From: Streptomyces sp. HmicA12
GTDB lineage: Bacteria; Actinomycetota; Actinomycetes; Streptomycetales; Streptomycetaceae
NCBI RefSeq assembly: GCF_000373565.1
Contig: NZ_KB891809.1
Coordinates: forward strand, 124,001 to 188,000
Direction: 5' to 3'
Length of the DNA: 64,000 nt
The notes below the pieces were generated by a model. The model made no database searches. It was not told the DNA's origin and worked only from the letters and a program-made list of their open reading frames with translations. How positions within the stretch are numbered: the stretch's first letter is position 1; each line of letters starts with the position of its first letter. This document shows positions 31,866 through 40,055 of this stretch, in pieces. Both the position numbers and the translations under genes were made by a program.

Positions 31866-34472
31866 GTGCCCGGTGAGAATCTGTCCCGCGACGAGGCCCG
31901 CGAGCGGGCGGGTCTGCTGTCCGTCGACGGGTACGAGGTCGCGCTCGACCTGCGCTCAGCGGTCGGCGAGGCCGGCGGCGAGGGGCCGCGCACCTTCCGC
32001 TCGGTGACCACGATCCGGTTCCGGGCGAACGAGCCGGGCGCGGGGACGTTCGTCGATCTCATCGCCCCGTCCGTCACCGCCGTGTCGCTCAACGGCGAGG
32101 ACCTCGACCCGGCGGCCGTGTTCGACGGCAGCCGCATCCAGCTGGAGAACCTGGCCGAGGACAACGAGCTGGTCGTCGACGCCCAGTGCGCTTACTCGCG
32201 CACCGGTGAGGGCATGCACCGCTTCGTCGACCCCGAGGACGGCGAGGTCTACCTCTACACGCAGTACGAGCCCGCCGACGCGCGGCGCGTCTTCGCCAAC
32301 TTCGAGCAGCCCGACCTGAAGGCGCCCTACCGGTTCAGCGCGCAGGCCCCCGAGGGGTGGACGGTCTGGTCGAACGGGGCCGGTGAACTCGTCGACGGTG
32401 TCTGGCAGTTCGCGGAGACCAAGCCGATCTCGACGTACATCACGGCGGTCGTCGCCGGCCCGTACCACTATGTGACCGACTCCTACGAGCGCGCCTTCGA
32501 CGACGGCTCCAAGCTGGTCATCCCGCTGGGCGCCATGTGCCGCAAGGGTCTCGCCCCGTACTTCGACGCCGACGACATCTTCGAGGTCACCAAGCAGGGC
32601 CTCGACTTCTTCCACGAGAACTTCGACTACCCGTACCCCTTCGGGAAGTACGACCAGGCGTTCGTGCCCGAGTACAACCTCGGCGCGATGGAGAACCCGG
32701 GGATGGTGACCTTCCGCGAGGAGTTCATCTTCCGGGGCAAGGTGACCACCGCGTCGTACGAGCGGCGCGCGAACGTGATCCTGCACGAGATGGCCCACAT
32801 GTGGTTCGGCGACCTCGTCACCATGCAGTGGTGGGACGACCTGTGGCTGAAGGAGTCCTTCGCGGACTTCATGGGCTCGTTCTCGATGGTCGAGGCGACA
32901 CGGTTCCAGAACGGCTGGATCACCTTCGCCAACAACCGCAAGGCGTGGGCGTACCGGGCGGACCAGCTGCCGAGCACGCACCCGATCACGGCCGACATCC
33001 GTGACCTGGAGGACGCCAAGCTCAACTTCGACGGGATCACGTACGCGAAGGGCGCTTCCGTGCTGAAGCAGCTCGTCGCGTACGTGGGGCGCGACGCGTT
33101 CCTGGAGGGTGCGCGCCGGTACTTCAAGCGGCACGCGTACGGGAACACGCGGCTCGGCGATCTGCTGTCCGTGCTTGAGGAGACCAGCGGGCGCGACATG
33201 GCGACCTGGTCGCGGGCCTGGTTGCAGACGGCCGGGGTCAACTCCCTCACGCCGCAGGTCACTTCGAGCGGCGAAGGGAAGATCGTCGAGCTGGCCGTGG
33301 TGCAGGAGGCCGCCGCGTCGGCTGATTCTGATGCTGCGGCTCCGCCGCGTGGCGAGCTGCGGCCGCACCGGGTGGCGGTCGGCCTGTACCGGCGCACGCC
33401 CGAAGGGGCCCTGGAGCGGTACGCGCGGGCCGAGGCCGACGTGGCCGGGCCGCGCACCGTGATCGAGGAGCTGGCCGGGGCCGAGGCGCCCGAGCTGGTC
33501 CTGGTCAACGACGACGACCTCACGTACTGCAAGATCCGCTTCGACGCGGAGTCGCTGGCCACGCTGCGGGAGCGGCTCGGCGACATCACCGACCCGCTGG
33601 CCCGGGCGCTGTGCTGGTCCGCGCTGTGGAACCTGACGCGGGACGCGCTCATGCCCGCGCGGGACTTCGTCGACCTCGTGCTGCGGTTCGCGGGGCGCGA
33701 GTCCGACATCGGCGTGCTGCAGATGCTGCACGCGTGGGCGCGTTCGGCGCTGGTGCACTACGTCGCTCCCGGGTGGCGCGAGGAGGGCGGGCGGCTGCTC
33801 GCCGAGGGCGCCCTGAAGGAACTGCGGCTCGCCGAGCCGGGCAGCCAGCACCAGCTGACGTGGGCCCGGTTCTTCGCTTCGGTCGCCTCCAGCGCCGCCG
33901 ATCTGCAGCTGCTGCAGGGGCTGCTGGCCGGCAACGCGAAGATCGACGGCCTGGAGGTCGACCAGGAGCTGCGCTGGGCGTTCCTGGAGACGCTGGCGTC
34001 GAACGGGGTCGCCGACGAGGCCGCGCTGGCCGCCGAGCTGGCGCGGGACGACACCGCGTCCGGCAAGCGGCACCAGGTGCGCTGCCTGGCCTCCCGTCCG
34101 TCGGAGGCCGTGAAGGCGCAGGCCTGGGCGCAGGTCGTGGAGTCGGACGCGCTGAGCAACGCGCTGGTGGAGGCGACGATCGCCGGGTTCCAGCAGTCGT
34201 CGCAGCGGGAGCTGACCGCGCCGTACGCGGAGAAGTACTTCGCGGCGATCGAGCGGGTGTGGGGCGAGCGGTCCATCCAGATCGGGATGGACGTGGTGCG
34301 GGGGCTGTTCCCCGGGCTGCAGGACTCGCAGGCGACGCTGGACGCGACGGACGCGTGGCTCTCCGGGCACGAGCAGGCGGCTCCGGCGCTGCGGCGGCTG
34401 GTGCTGGAGGCCCGGGACGATCTGGCCCGGGGGCTTCGGGCGCAGGACTGTGACGGAGCCACGGCCAACTGA
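31866..34472 (+). CDS. M1-family aminopeptidase (PepN-like), paralog 1
   Basis: GTG 31866 follows AAGGAG at 8 nt and gives 868 residues. The substrate motif is GAMEN. The zinc site is HEMAH at 307-311 with the third ligand Glu in LKESFAD. A long helical ERAP1-like C-terminal domain follows. The enzyme removes N-terminal residues from peptides in the cytoplasm. A second full-length paralog starts at 50644. This copy has GAMENPGMVTF where the other has GAMENAGAVTI, so specificities may differ. Confidence 0.93.
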   Translation: MPGENLSRDEARERAGLLSVDGYEVALDLRSAVGEAGGEGPRTFRSVTTIRFRANEPGAGTFVDLIAPSVTAVSLNGEDLDPAAVFDGSRIQLENLAEDNELVVDAQCAYSRTGEGMHRFVDPEDGEVYLYTQYEPADARRVFANFEQPDLKAPYRFSAQAPEGWTVWSNGAGELVDGVWQFAETKPISTYITAVVAGPYHYVTDSYERAFDDGSKLVIPLGAMCRKGLAPYFDADDIFEVTKQGLDFFHENFDYPYPFGKYDQAFVPEYNLGAMENPGMVTFREEFIFRGKVTTASYERRANVILHEMAHMWFGDLVTMQWWDDLWLKESFADFMGSFSMVEATRFQNGWITFANNRKAWAYRADQLPSTHPITADIRDLEDAKLNFDGITYAKGASVLKQLVAYVGRDAFLEGARRYFKRHAYGNTRLGDLLSVLEETSGRDMATWSRAWLQTAGVNSLTPQVTSSGEGKIVELAVVQEAAASADSDAAAPPRGELRPHRVAVGLYRRTPEGALERYARAEADVAGPRTVIEELAGAEAPELVLVNDDDLTYCKIRFDAESLATLRERLGDITDPLARALCWSALWNLTRDALMPARDFVDLVLRFAGRESDIGVLQMLHAWARSALVHYVAPGWREEGGRLLAEGALKELRLAEPGSQHQLTWARFFASVASSAADLQLLQGLLAGNAKIDGLEVDQELRWAFLETLASNGVADEAALAAELARDDTASGKRHQVRCLASRPSEAVKAQAWAQVVESDALSNALVEATIAGFQQSSQRELTAPYAEKYFAAIERVWGERSIQIGMDVVRGLFPGLQDSQATLDATDAWLSGHEQAAPALRRLVLEARDDLARGLRAQDCDGATAN

Positions 34473-34539
34473 GGCTCGCCGTAACGGTGTTGGGGCGGGC
34501 GACCGAAAGATCGCTCGCCCCGCGCCGGAGGTCGTGGTT

Positions 34540-34608
34540 ATGATGACCGCGATGATGAACTTCTCCTTGTATGGATTGGGGGACTCGTTCGCACAAGGTG
34601 AGTGCTGA
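34540..34608 (+). CDS. 22-codon leader ORF coupled to the next gene
   Basis: GGAGG (34527-34531) lies 8 nt before ATG 34540. The frame ends in TGA 34606-34608, overlapping the next gene's ATG as TGATG. The peptide begins MMTAMMNFSLYG and ends FAQGEC. The codons TTG and TAT are uncommon in this genome. Its ribosome site is far better than that of the following gene, so translation of that gene is probably coupled. It could also be a small protein in its own right. Confidence 0.45.
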   Translation: MMTAMMNFSLYGLGDSFAQGEC

Positions 34609-35933
34609 TGGCACTTCACTTCGCGAACGGGATTCCGACCCGCCTTTCGATGTGGCAGCGCGTGCGTGCGTACGCCGTGCCACCGTCCATGATCGAGACC
34701 TGCACCGTGCGGCGTGCCGCCGGTGACTGGGCCGGGGCCTGTGCCGCCGCCCGTATCGATGTCGATCTCGATCTGCGCGCCGTGCGCCGTCGCCACGGCA
34801 TCTTCCTTGCCGACCGTGTCCGTGCGGATCTGCGCCGTCTCGCGCCCGATCTGCTGCGCTGGCACATGCCCCGCGTCGCCCCCGACGGGCGGCTGCGGCC
34901 CGGTCTGACCGTCTCCCTCGCCCGGTACGGGCCCCTGCGCCTCGTGGTGCGGACGCCGCCCGAGCGGGCCGGTGGCGGGCAGCGGATGTCCCTGTCCCTG
35001 TGGGAGGGGCCCGGGAGCGGTCCGCCGCCCGACCACCATCCCCATCCGTATCCCGAGCGGCGGTTCCGGCTCGATCTGCACCGGCATCTGTGGGACGCCG
35101 GACGCAGCGGCGAGCTGGCGGCGCGCGCCGTGGCCGGGTGGGCCGCCGAGGCGGAGCTGCTGCTGCGGGCCGAAGGGGCGGGTCCGCGCGGCGCGTTCAC
35201 CGTGCGGTTCGCCGCGCGCGAGCGGGCCGTCCTCGAACTCGTCGCCCCGGACGACAGCCATGCCCCGACCTGCCGTCCGCTGCGGGAGCTGCCCGCGCCC
35301 CAGGTGGTCGCGGCGCTGCCGGTGTTGCCGGACGCGGCGGTCAGGAAGCTGCCGGACCTGGAGCTGCTGCGGGCCGGGCTGATCACGCCCGGGCAGCTGC
35401 ACCCGCTGGTCGCAGCAGCCCTGGCCGGTCTCGGCGCGGCACCGCAGGCCGGTCCGCCCGTGCCCGGGCCCGGTGATCCGCATCGGGTCGAGTGCCGGGG
35501 CGAGGTCCACCGGATCGCGCTGCGGGACGGGGTGCTGACGGCCGTCGACCACGATCCGGACCAACTGCGCCGCGAGGAGCTGCTGGTGGCGCTCGGCGGT
35601 CCCGGGCTGCCGTGTCTGCGGGCCATCGACGCGGTGCACCGCAGTCCCGAGGCGCTGCCCGCCGTGCGCGAGCGGCTTCTGCACGGGGACGCGGTCGGGG
35701 CGCTGGCCGTGGTCGAGGGGCTGCTCGGGGCCGGGGCGGTGCTCCGTGCCGGGCCGCTCAAGGACGAGCTGGAATCGGCCGCGGCTCGTCGGGTCGGGCA
35801 CGGGCTGTTCCGGGCGGGGCTCGATGCCGTGCCGGGCGGCGGCCCGTCCCGCCGGCCGTTCGATGCGCCCCGGCCGGTACGCCCCCGTCTCTCCGCCGGT
35901 GGGGGCTGGTCGCGCAGTTCCCCGCGCCCCTGA
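34608..35933 (+). CDS. Unknown protein linked to a MoxR ATPase and a vWA metallopeptidase-like protein
   Basis: The 441-residue product has no TM helix or signal peptide. The N-terminal half is Arg-rich with helical repeats (RRHGIFLADRVRADLRRLAPDLLRW). A middle part carries HHPHPYPERRFRLDLHRHLWDAG, and the C-terminal part (VECRGEVHRIALRDGVLTAVDHD) looks beta-rich. I recognise no family. The last nine codons and stop are supplied by a dispersed palindromic repeat, so the true C-terminus may once have been different. It precedes two genes that are classic partners, suggesting a shared complex. Confidence 0.7.
   Translation: MALHFANGIPTRLSMWQRVRAYAVPPSMIETCTVRRAAGDWAGACAAARIDVDLDLRAVRRRHGIFLADRVRADLRRLAPDLLRWHMPRVAPDGRLRPGLTVSLARYGPLRLVVRTPPERAGGGQRMSLSLWEGPGSGPPPDHHPHPYPERRFRLDLHRHLWDAGRSGELAARAVAGWAAEAELLLRAEGAGPRGAFTVRFAARERAVLELVAPDDSHAPTCRPLRELPAPQVVAALPVLPDAAVRKLPDLELLRAGLITPGQLHPLVAAALAGLGAAPQAGPPVPGPGDPHRVECRGEVHRIALRDGVLTAVDHDPDQLRREELLVALGGPGLPCLRAIDAVHRSPEALPAVRERLLHGDAVGALAVVEGLLGAGAVLRAGPLKDELESAAARRVGHGLFRAGLDAVPGGGPSRRPFDAPRPVRPRLSAGGGWSRSSPRP
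35901..35933 (+). repeat. Dispersed palindromic repeat, copy forming a gene 3' end
   Basis: The copy reads GGGGGCTGGTCGCGCAG then TTCCCCGCGCCCCTGA and encodes the C-terminal GWSRSSPRP plus TGA of the preceding gene. Confidence 0.75.
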
Positions 35934-35990
35934 AAGATCCGCGTCTGCCCCGACCTGTTTCGTCGCGACCTGACGGCCGGTGATCCTGCC

Positions 35991-36037
35991 CCGCGCAGTT
36001 CCCCGCGCCCCTGAAGCATGCGCTGCGCGCAGCTTCC
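35991..36037 (+). repeat. Dispersed palindromic repeat with attached hairpin
   Basis: The core (35991-36014) is followed by GAAGC...GCTTC around the same GCATGCGCTGCGCGCAGC segment seen at 15786 and, inverted, at 53343. It lies in the 187-bp gap before the MoxR gene and creates a false N-terminal extension to that ORF. Confidence 0.7.
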
Positions 36038-36120
36038 CCGATCAGATGCCGCACGAAGTGCGCGACTCAGGGGCACGGACACCTCCTTCACCCCTCCCTA
36101 CTCCACCCAAGGTGATGACC

Positions 36121-37368
36121 ATGACTTCTCGCACTCTTCCGTCCACCTCTCAACTCTCCGTCGCCGAGGACCTGTTGGGTCTGCTGCGGAACACCTCCTC
36201 CGAGCCGCGCCCCGACGAACAACTCGAAGCGCTCACCCTCGCCGTCGCCGCCGATCTGCCGGTGCTGCTGTGGGGCGAACCGGGGATCGGCAAGACCGCC
36301 GTGCTGACGCGGCTCGCGGAGTCGCTCGGGCTGCCGTTGACCACCGTGATCGCCAGCGTCCATGAACCGTCCGACTTCTCCGGGCTGCCCATCGTGGGCG
36401 AGGACCCCGCCACCCAGGGGGTGCCGATGGCTCCGCCGCAGTGGGCGGTCGAGCTGGTGCAGGCCGGGCGGGGGCTGCTGTTCCTCGACGAGCTGTCGAC
36501 CGCGACCCCGGCCGTGCAGGCCGCGCTGCTGCGGGTCGTGCTGGAGCGCAGGGTCGGCGCGCTCCAACTGCCGCCCGGCGTGAGGATCGTGGCCGCCGCC
36601 AATCCGCGGGCGTCGGCGGCGGACGGGTGGGAGCTGAGCCCGCCGCTGGCCAACCGGTTCGTGCACCTGCAATGGGTGCACGACCGGGACGTGGTGGTGC
36701 GCGGGCTCGGCGGCGTCTGGCCCCGGGCCGAACTCCCGTGCCTCGTACCGGAGTCGCTGCCGGAGGCGGTGGCGTTCGCGCGGCGTGCGGTGTGCGGGTT
36801 CCTGGAGGCGAGGCCGACGCTGATCCACCGGCTGCCCACCAGCGAGACGCGGCGCGGGGGCGCCTGGCCTTCGCCGCGCAGCTGGGAGACCGCGCTGACG
36901 CTGCTGGCCTTCGCGACGGCGGCGTCCGTCTCCCGAGAGGTGCTCGCGCTGCTGGTACGCGGCGCCGTGGGCGACGGACCCGGGCTCGAACTCCTCGCCC
37001 ATCTGGACCGGTTGGACCTGCCGGACCCGGAGTCGCTCCTCGCCGATCCGGCCGCCGCCGAGCTGCCGGTCCGCGGCGACCTGCGGCAGGCCGCCCTGGA
37101 GGGAGTGATCGCCGCCGTCGGGTCGCGGCCCGAGCGGGAGCGCTGGGAGGCCGCCTGGGCCGTACTCGTCCGCGCCCTGGAGACCGGCGCCCCGGACCTG
37201 CTGGTCGCCCCCGCGTCGGCGCTGGCCGGGCTGCGCCGCGACGACTGGGAGGTGCCGGCCGCGGTGGAACGCCTGGCCGGGGTCGTCGGGATCGCCGGAC
37301 GCGCCGAGCGGTCCGTGACGCGGGCCGAGCGGGCGATGGCGCGCGCCGAGGCGCGGGTGGGCCGATGA
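36121..37368 (+). CDS. MoxR-family AAA+ ATPase
   Basis: I start at ATG 36121 (AAGG 8 nt upstream), giving 415 residues; upstream in-frame codons translate a repeat. Walker A is GEPGIGKT (52-59) and Walker B GLLFLDEL (118-125); AAANPRASAADGWELSPPLANRF holds sensor 1 and the arginine finger region. MoxR ATPases act with vWA proteins as chaperone-like remodelling systems, for example in metal insertion or stress. The stop overlaps the next gene's start as ATGA, so the two are cotranslated. Confidence 0.9.
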   Translation: MTSRTLPSTSQLSVAEDLLGLLRNTSSEPRPDEQLEALTLAVAADLPVLLWGEPGIGKTAVLTRLAESLGLPLTTVIASVHEPSDFSGLPIVGEDPATQGVPMAPPQWAVELVQAGRGLLFLDELSTATPAVQAALLRVVLERRVGALQLPPGVRIVAAANPRASAADGWELSPPLANRFVHLQWVHDRDVVVRGLGGVWPRAELPCLVPESLPEAVAFARRAVCGFLEARPTLIHRLPTSETRRGGAWPSPRSWETALTLLAFATAASVSREVLALLVRGAVGDGPGLELLAHLDRLDLPDPESLLADPAAAELPVRGDLRQAALEGVIAAVGSRPERERWEAAWAVLVRALETGAPDLLVAPASALAGLRRDDWEVPAAVERLAGVVGIAGRAERSVTRAERAMARAEARVGR

Positions 37369-38693
37369 CGGGGGCCGGCGGGCGGCCGGTACCGCGGCCG
37401 CCGCTCAGGCCCGCGCCGCCGCGTCCGGTGCGGGTGGTTCCGCGGACTCCGGAGGCCGGTCCCTCGGATGCCGAACTGCCCTTGGACATGGACAAGTTGC
37501 TGACCGCCCGGCTGCACGCCGTGCGGGTACGCCCCTATCTGGCCGCCGCCCTGTTCGCCCTGCACGTGGTGGAGGACCGGGCGGTGCCGACCATGGCGGT
37601 GGACCCGTACTGGCGCTGCTACGTCTCCCCCGGGTTCGTGGCCCGCACTCCGGTGGAGGAGCTCGCGGGCGTCTGGGTGCACGAGGTGTCCCATCTGCTC
37701 CGGGACCACCACGAGCGGGGCGAGCGGTACGCGCGGGAGCACGGTGAGCACGGGCCGGGCGAGCGACTGCGGCGCAACATCGCCGCCGACTTCGAGATCA
37801 ACGACGACATCTACGGCGACGGGCTGCCGCTGCCCTCGGGCGCGGCCCTGCCCTCGATGCTGCGGCTGCCCGACGACCTCTTGATGGAGGAGTACCTGCG
37901 GTCCGCGTCCATGGCGGGGCTCGCCGCGGACCTGGCCTGGCTGGACTGCGGCAGTGGCGCCGACGGGCAGGCCAGGCCGTGGGAGCTGGGTCCGGACGGC
38001 GCGCACGGGCTGACCAGGCAGCAGCGGGACGCGGTGCGGTTCCGGGTCGCCGAGGGGATCAAGGGACGGCCGGGCGACGCGCCGGACGGGTGGCGGCGGT
38101 GGGCCGAGGAGGCGTTCCATCCGCCGCAGCCCTGGCGGGAGTTGCTCGGGGCGGCGATCCGCGCGGCGGCGGGGTCGCCCGGGGTCGGTGAGAACCACAG
38201 CTACCGGCGCCCGTCCCGGCGGTCGGCGAGCGTGCCGGGGGTGATCCTGCCGAGCCTGCGCCGGATGCCGCCCCGGGTCTGCGTCGTCATCGACACCTCC
38301 GGGTCGGTGAGCGACGCCGAACTGGGCAGCGCGCTGCTCGAAGTGGCGGCGATCGCGCGGGCCGTGGGCGGGCGGCGCGATCTGGTGTCGGTGATCTCCT
38401 GCGACGCGGCGGCGAACGTCGCCGTGCCGCTGTGCCGGGCCGAGAGTCTGGAGCTCGTCGGGGGCGGCGGAACAGACCTGCGGACCGGGTTCGCGCGGGC
38501 CCTGCGGTCCGGGCCCCGGCCGGACGTGATCGTCGCCCTGACCGACGGACAGACACCCTGGCCCTCGGCTCAGCCGCCCTGCCGCACCGTGGTCGGGCTG
38601 TTCCCGCGGCCCGGCCGCGCGGTGCACGAGGACGATCCGGATTACGTGCCGGAGTCACCGCCGGACTGGGCCCGAGTCGTCACCCTGGGGTGA
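37365..38693 (+). CDS. Putative metallopeptidase with C-terminal vWA-like domain (DUF2201)
   Basis: The 442-residue protein has a Pro-rich tail, a metallopeptidase-like domain with HEVSH (106-110) and RRNIAADFEINDD (possible third ligand region), and a vWA-like domain with VCVVIDTSGSVSD (about 305-317). Family knowledge pairs DUF2201 proteins with MoxR ATPases; its start overlaps the MoxR stop. Whether HEVSH is catalytic is untested. It has no signal peptide, so it acts in the cytoplasm. Confidence 0.88.
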   Translation: MTGAGGRPVPRPPLRPAPPRPVRVVPRTPEAGPSDAELPLDMDKLLTARLHAVRVRPYLAAALFALHVVEDRAVPTMAVDPYWRCYVSPGFVARTPVEELAGVWVHEVSHLLRDHHERGERYAREHGEHGPGERLRRNIAADFEINDDIYGDGLPLPSGAALPSMLRLPDDLLMEEYLRSASMAGLAADLAWLDCGSGADGQARPWELGPDGAHGLTRQQRDAVRFRVAEGIKGRPGDAPDGWRRWAEEAFHPPQPWRELLGAAIRAAAGSPGVGENHSYRRPSRRSASVPGVILPSLRRMPPRVCVVIDTSGSVSDAELGSALLEVAAIARAVGGRRDLVSVISCDAAANVAVPLCRAESLELVGGGGTDLRTGFARALRSGPRPDVIVALTDGQTPWPSAQPPCRTVVGLFPRPGRAVHEDDPDYVPESPPDWARVVTLG

Positions 38694-38793
38694 GGGCACC
38701 GGCGGCGTGTTACCGAATGCGGGCACTCGGAGCCGTAACCCCGTGTGCCGCCAGGGCTTTTCGGCACATCGGGCGGTCAGCTTTAGGGCGATC

Positions 38794-38822
38794 TTGTCCG
38801 GTTTTGTCGACGGGACTGTAAC
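38794..38822 (+). promoter_or_regulatory. Candidate promoter of the AbiEi-like gene
   Basis: TTGTCC (38794-38799) and TGTAAC (38817-38822) are separated by 17 bp and end 40 bp before the ATG at 38863, in a stretch less GC-rich than its surroundings. Confidence 0.35.
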
Positions 38823-38862
38823 AGCGGTTAGCGGGGCGTTCGGTGGCGGGAACACCCACACC

Positions 38863-39948
38863 ATGAACCACAACACCCCCGCTTCCACCTCCACCCCCTC
38901 CCCCCTCGCTCCCCGCCCGCTGCGTCACCTCGTCAAGACCCAGCGGCGCGTCATGAGCGGTACGCAGCTGAAGGCGCACGGGGTCTCCGCCGCCGCCGCG
39001 CTGCGGCAGTGCCGCTCGGGCGGGCCCTGGCAGCAGGTGCTGCCGGGGGTGTTCCTGCTCCACCCGGGCCCGCCGACCGGCGAAGAGCGGCTGCACGCGG
39101 TGCTGTTGTACGCGGGGCGGGTCCAGGAGCGGGTCACCCCGGTGGACGCCGTGCCGACGCAGCCGTCGGCCGGCGAGGCGCACGCGGCGCCCGCCGTGCC
39201 GTACTCCGACGCCATGATCACCGGGCTCGCGGCGCTGACCCTGCACGGCTTCTCGTCCGCTCCCCCGCTGCTCTCGCTCGACCACGTCGACGTCCTCGTA
39301 CCGCGCACCCGGCGCCTGCGGTCGAACGACTTCGCGCGCCTGGTCCGCTCGGCGGGCCTGCCGACTCCCGTACCGGTCAAGGGAGTTCCGGTGGCGCCGG
39401 TGCCCCGGGCCCTCGCGGACGCCGTGGCGCAGCTCGGCGACGCGAACGCGGTGCGACGGCTGCTCACCGAGGCGGTGCGCGGCGGGCATTGCGACCCGGC
39501 CTCCGTCGTGAGGGAGTTGACCAGGGCGCGACTGCTGACCCGGCCGCACGTCGTGGACGCCGTCGACTCCCTCCTCGCCGAGGGGCGGGCGATCGCCGAG
39601 GAGCGGCTGTACACGATGGTGCGCGAGCACGGGCTTCCGGACCCGGTGTGGAACGTGGACCTGCGACTGCCCGGCGGCCCGCACCTCGGCGGTGTGGACG
39701 CGTACTGGCCCGATCAGGCGGTGGCCGTGGAACTCGACACCCGGGCACCGCGCCAGGACGAGGACGCCTTGTGGAGCGAGTACGCCCGTAAGCGCGAGCA
39801 CTTGGAGCGGCTCGGGATCACGGTCGTCCACCTCACGCCCCGCAAGCTGCGGGACTCGCTCGATCAGCAGGCGGCGGTGGTACGCACCGCGCTGATGGCG
39901 TCCGGCGACCGCGATCCTGCGGCGTATGTCGTGGTGCTGCCCCGGTAG
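38863..39948 (+). CDS. AbiEi-like winged-helix protein with nuclease-like C-terminal domain
   Basis: The 361-residue product starts with an AbiEi-type helix-turn-helix (HLVKTQRRVMSGTQLKAHGV, then the PGVFLLHPG beta wing). The C-terminal 110 residues (VDLRLPGG, GGVDAYWPDQAVAVELD, KREHLERLGITVVHLTP) resemble the Vsr/DUF559 restriction-endonuclease-like fold: an acidic residue before a strand with ELD, and a helix ending in a second strand. AbiEi proteins are type IV antitoxins paired with AbiEii; no such partner is adjacent. It could be a transcription factor or a stand-alone defence protein. Confidence 0.65.
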   Translation: MNHNTPASTSTPSPLAPRPLRHLVKTQRRVMSGTQLKAHGVSAAAALRQCRSGGPWQQVLPGVFLLHPGPPTGEERLHAVLLYAGRVQERVTPVDAVPTQPSAGEAHAAPAVPYSDAMITGLAALTLHGFSSAPPLLSLDHVDVLVPRTRRLRSNDFARLVRSAGLPTPVPVKGVPVAPVPRALADAVAQLGDANAVRRLLTEAVRGGHCDPASVVRELTRARLLTRPHVVDAVDSLLAEGRAIAEERLYTMVREHGLPDPVWNVDLRLPGGPHLGGVDAYWPDQAVAVELDTRAPRQDEDALWSEYARKREHLERLGITVVHLTPRKLRDSLDQQAAVVRTALMASGDRDPAAYVVVLPR

Positions 39949-39991
39949 TTCCGGTCGTGACGGACCGGTTCGGGGCGGTATCAGGAGGGGA

Positions 39992-40032
39992 GCGAAGGGG
40001 TGGGGCCGCGGGGCGCGGCTCCACCCCTTCGC
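39992..40032. terminator. Bidirectional terminator between convergent genes
   Basis: A 19-bp stem with one G-T pair (39992-40010 with 40014-40032) and a 3-nt loop separates the AbiEi-like and phosphoesterase genes. Confidence 0.85.
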
Positions 40033-40055
40033 ACGTGCGGACCGTGCCCGCCGGC

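Noticed and set aside
31956..35801. 1281-codon frame antisense to the aminopeptidase and the MoxR-linked gene
   Set aside because: It spans two real genes on the other strand and is kept open only by high GC content.
35980..36120. N-terminal extension of the MoxR ATPase
   Set aside because: The added residues are the translation of a dispersed repeat and precede a ribosome site placed for ATG 36121.
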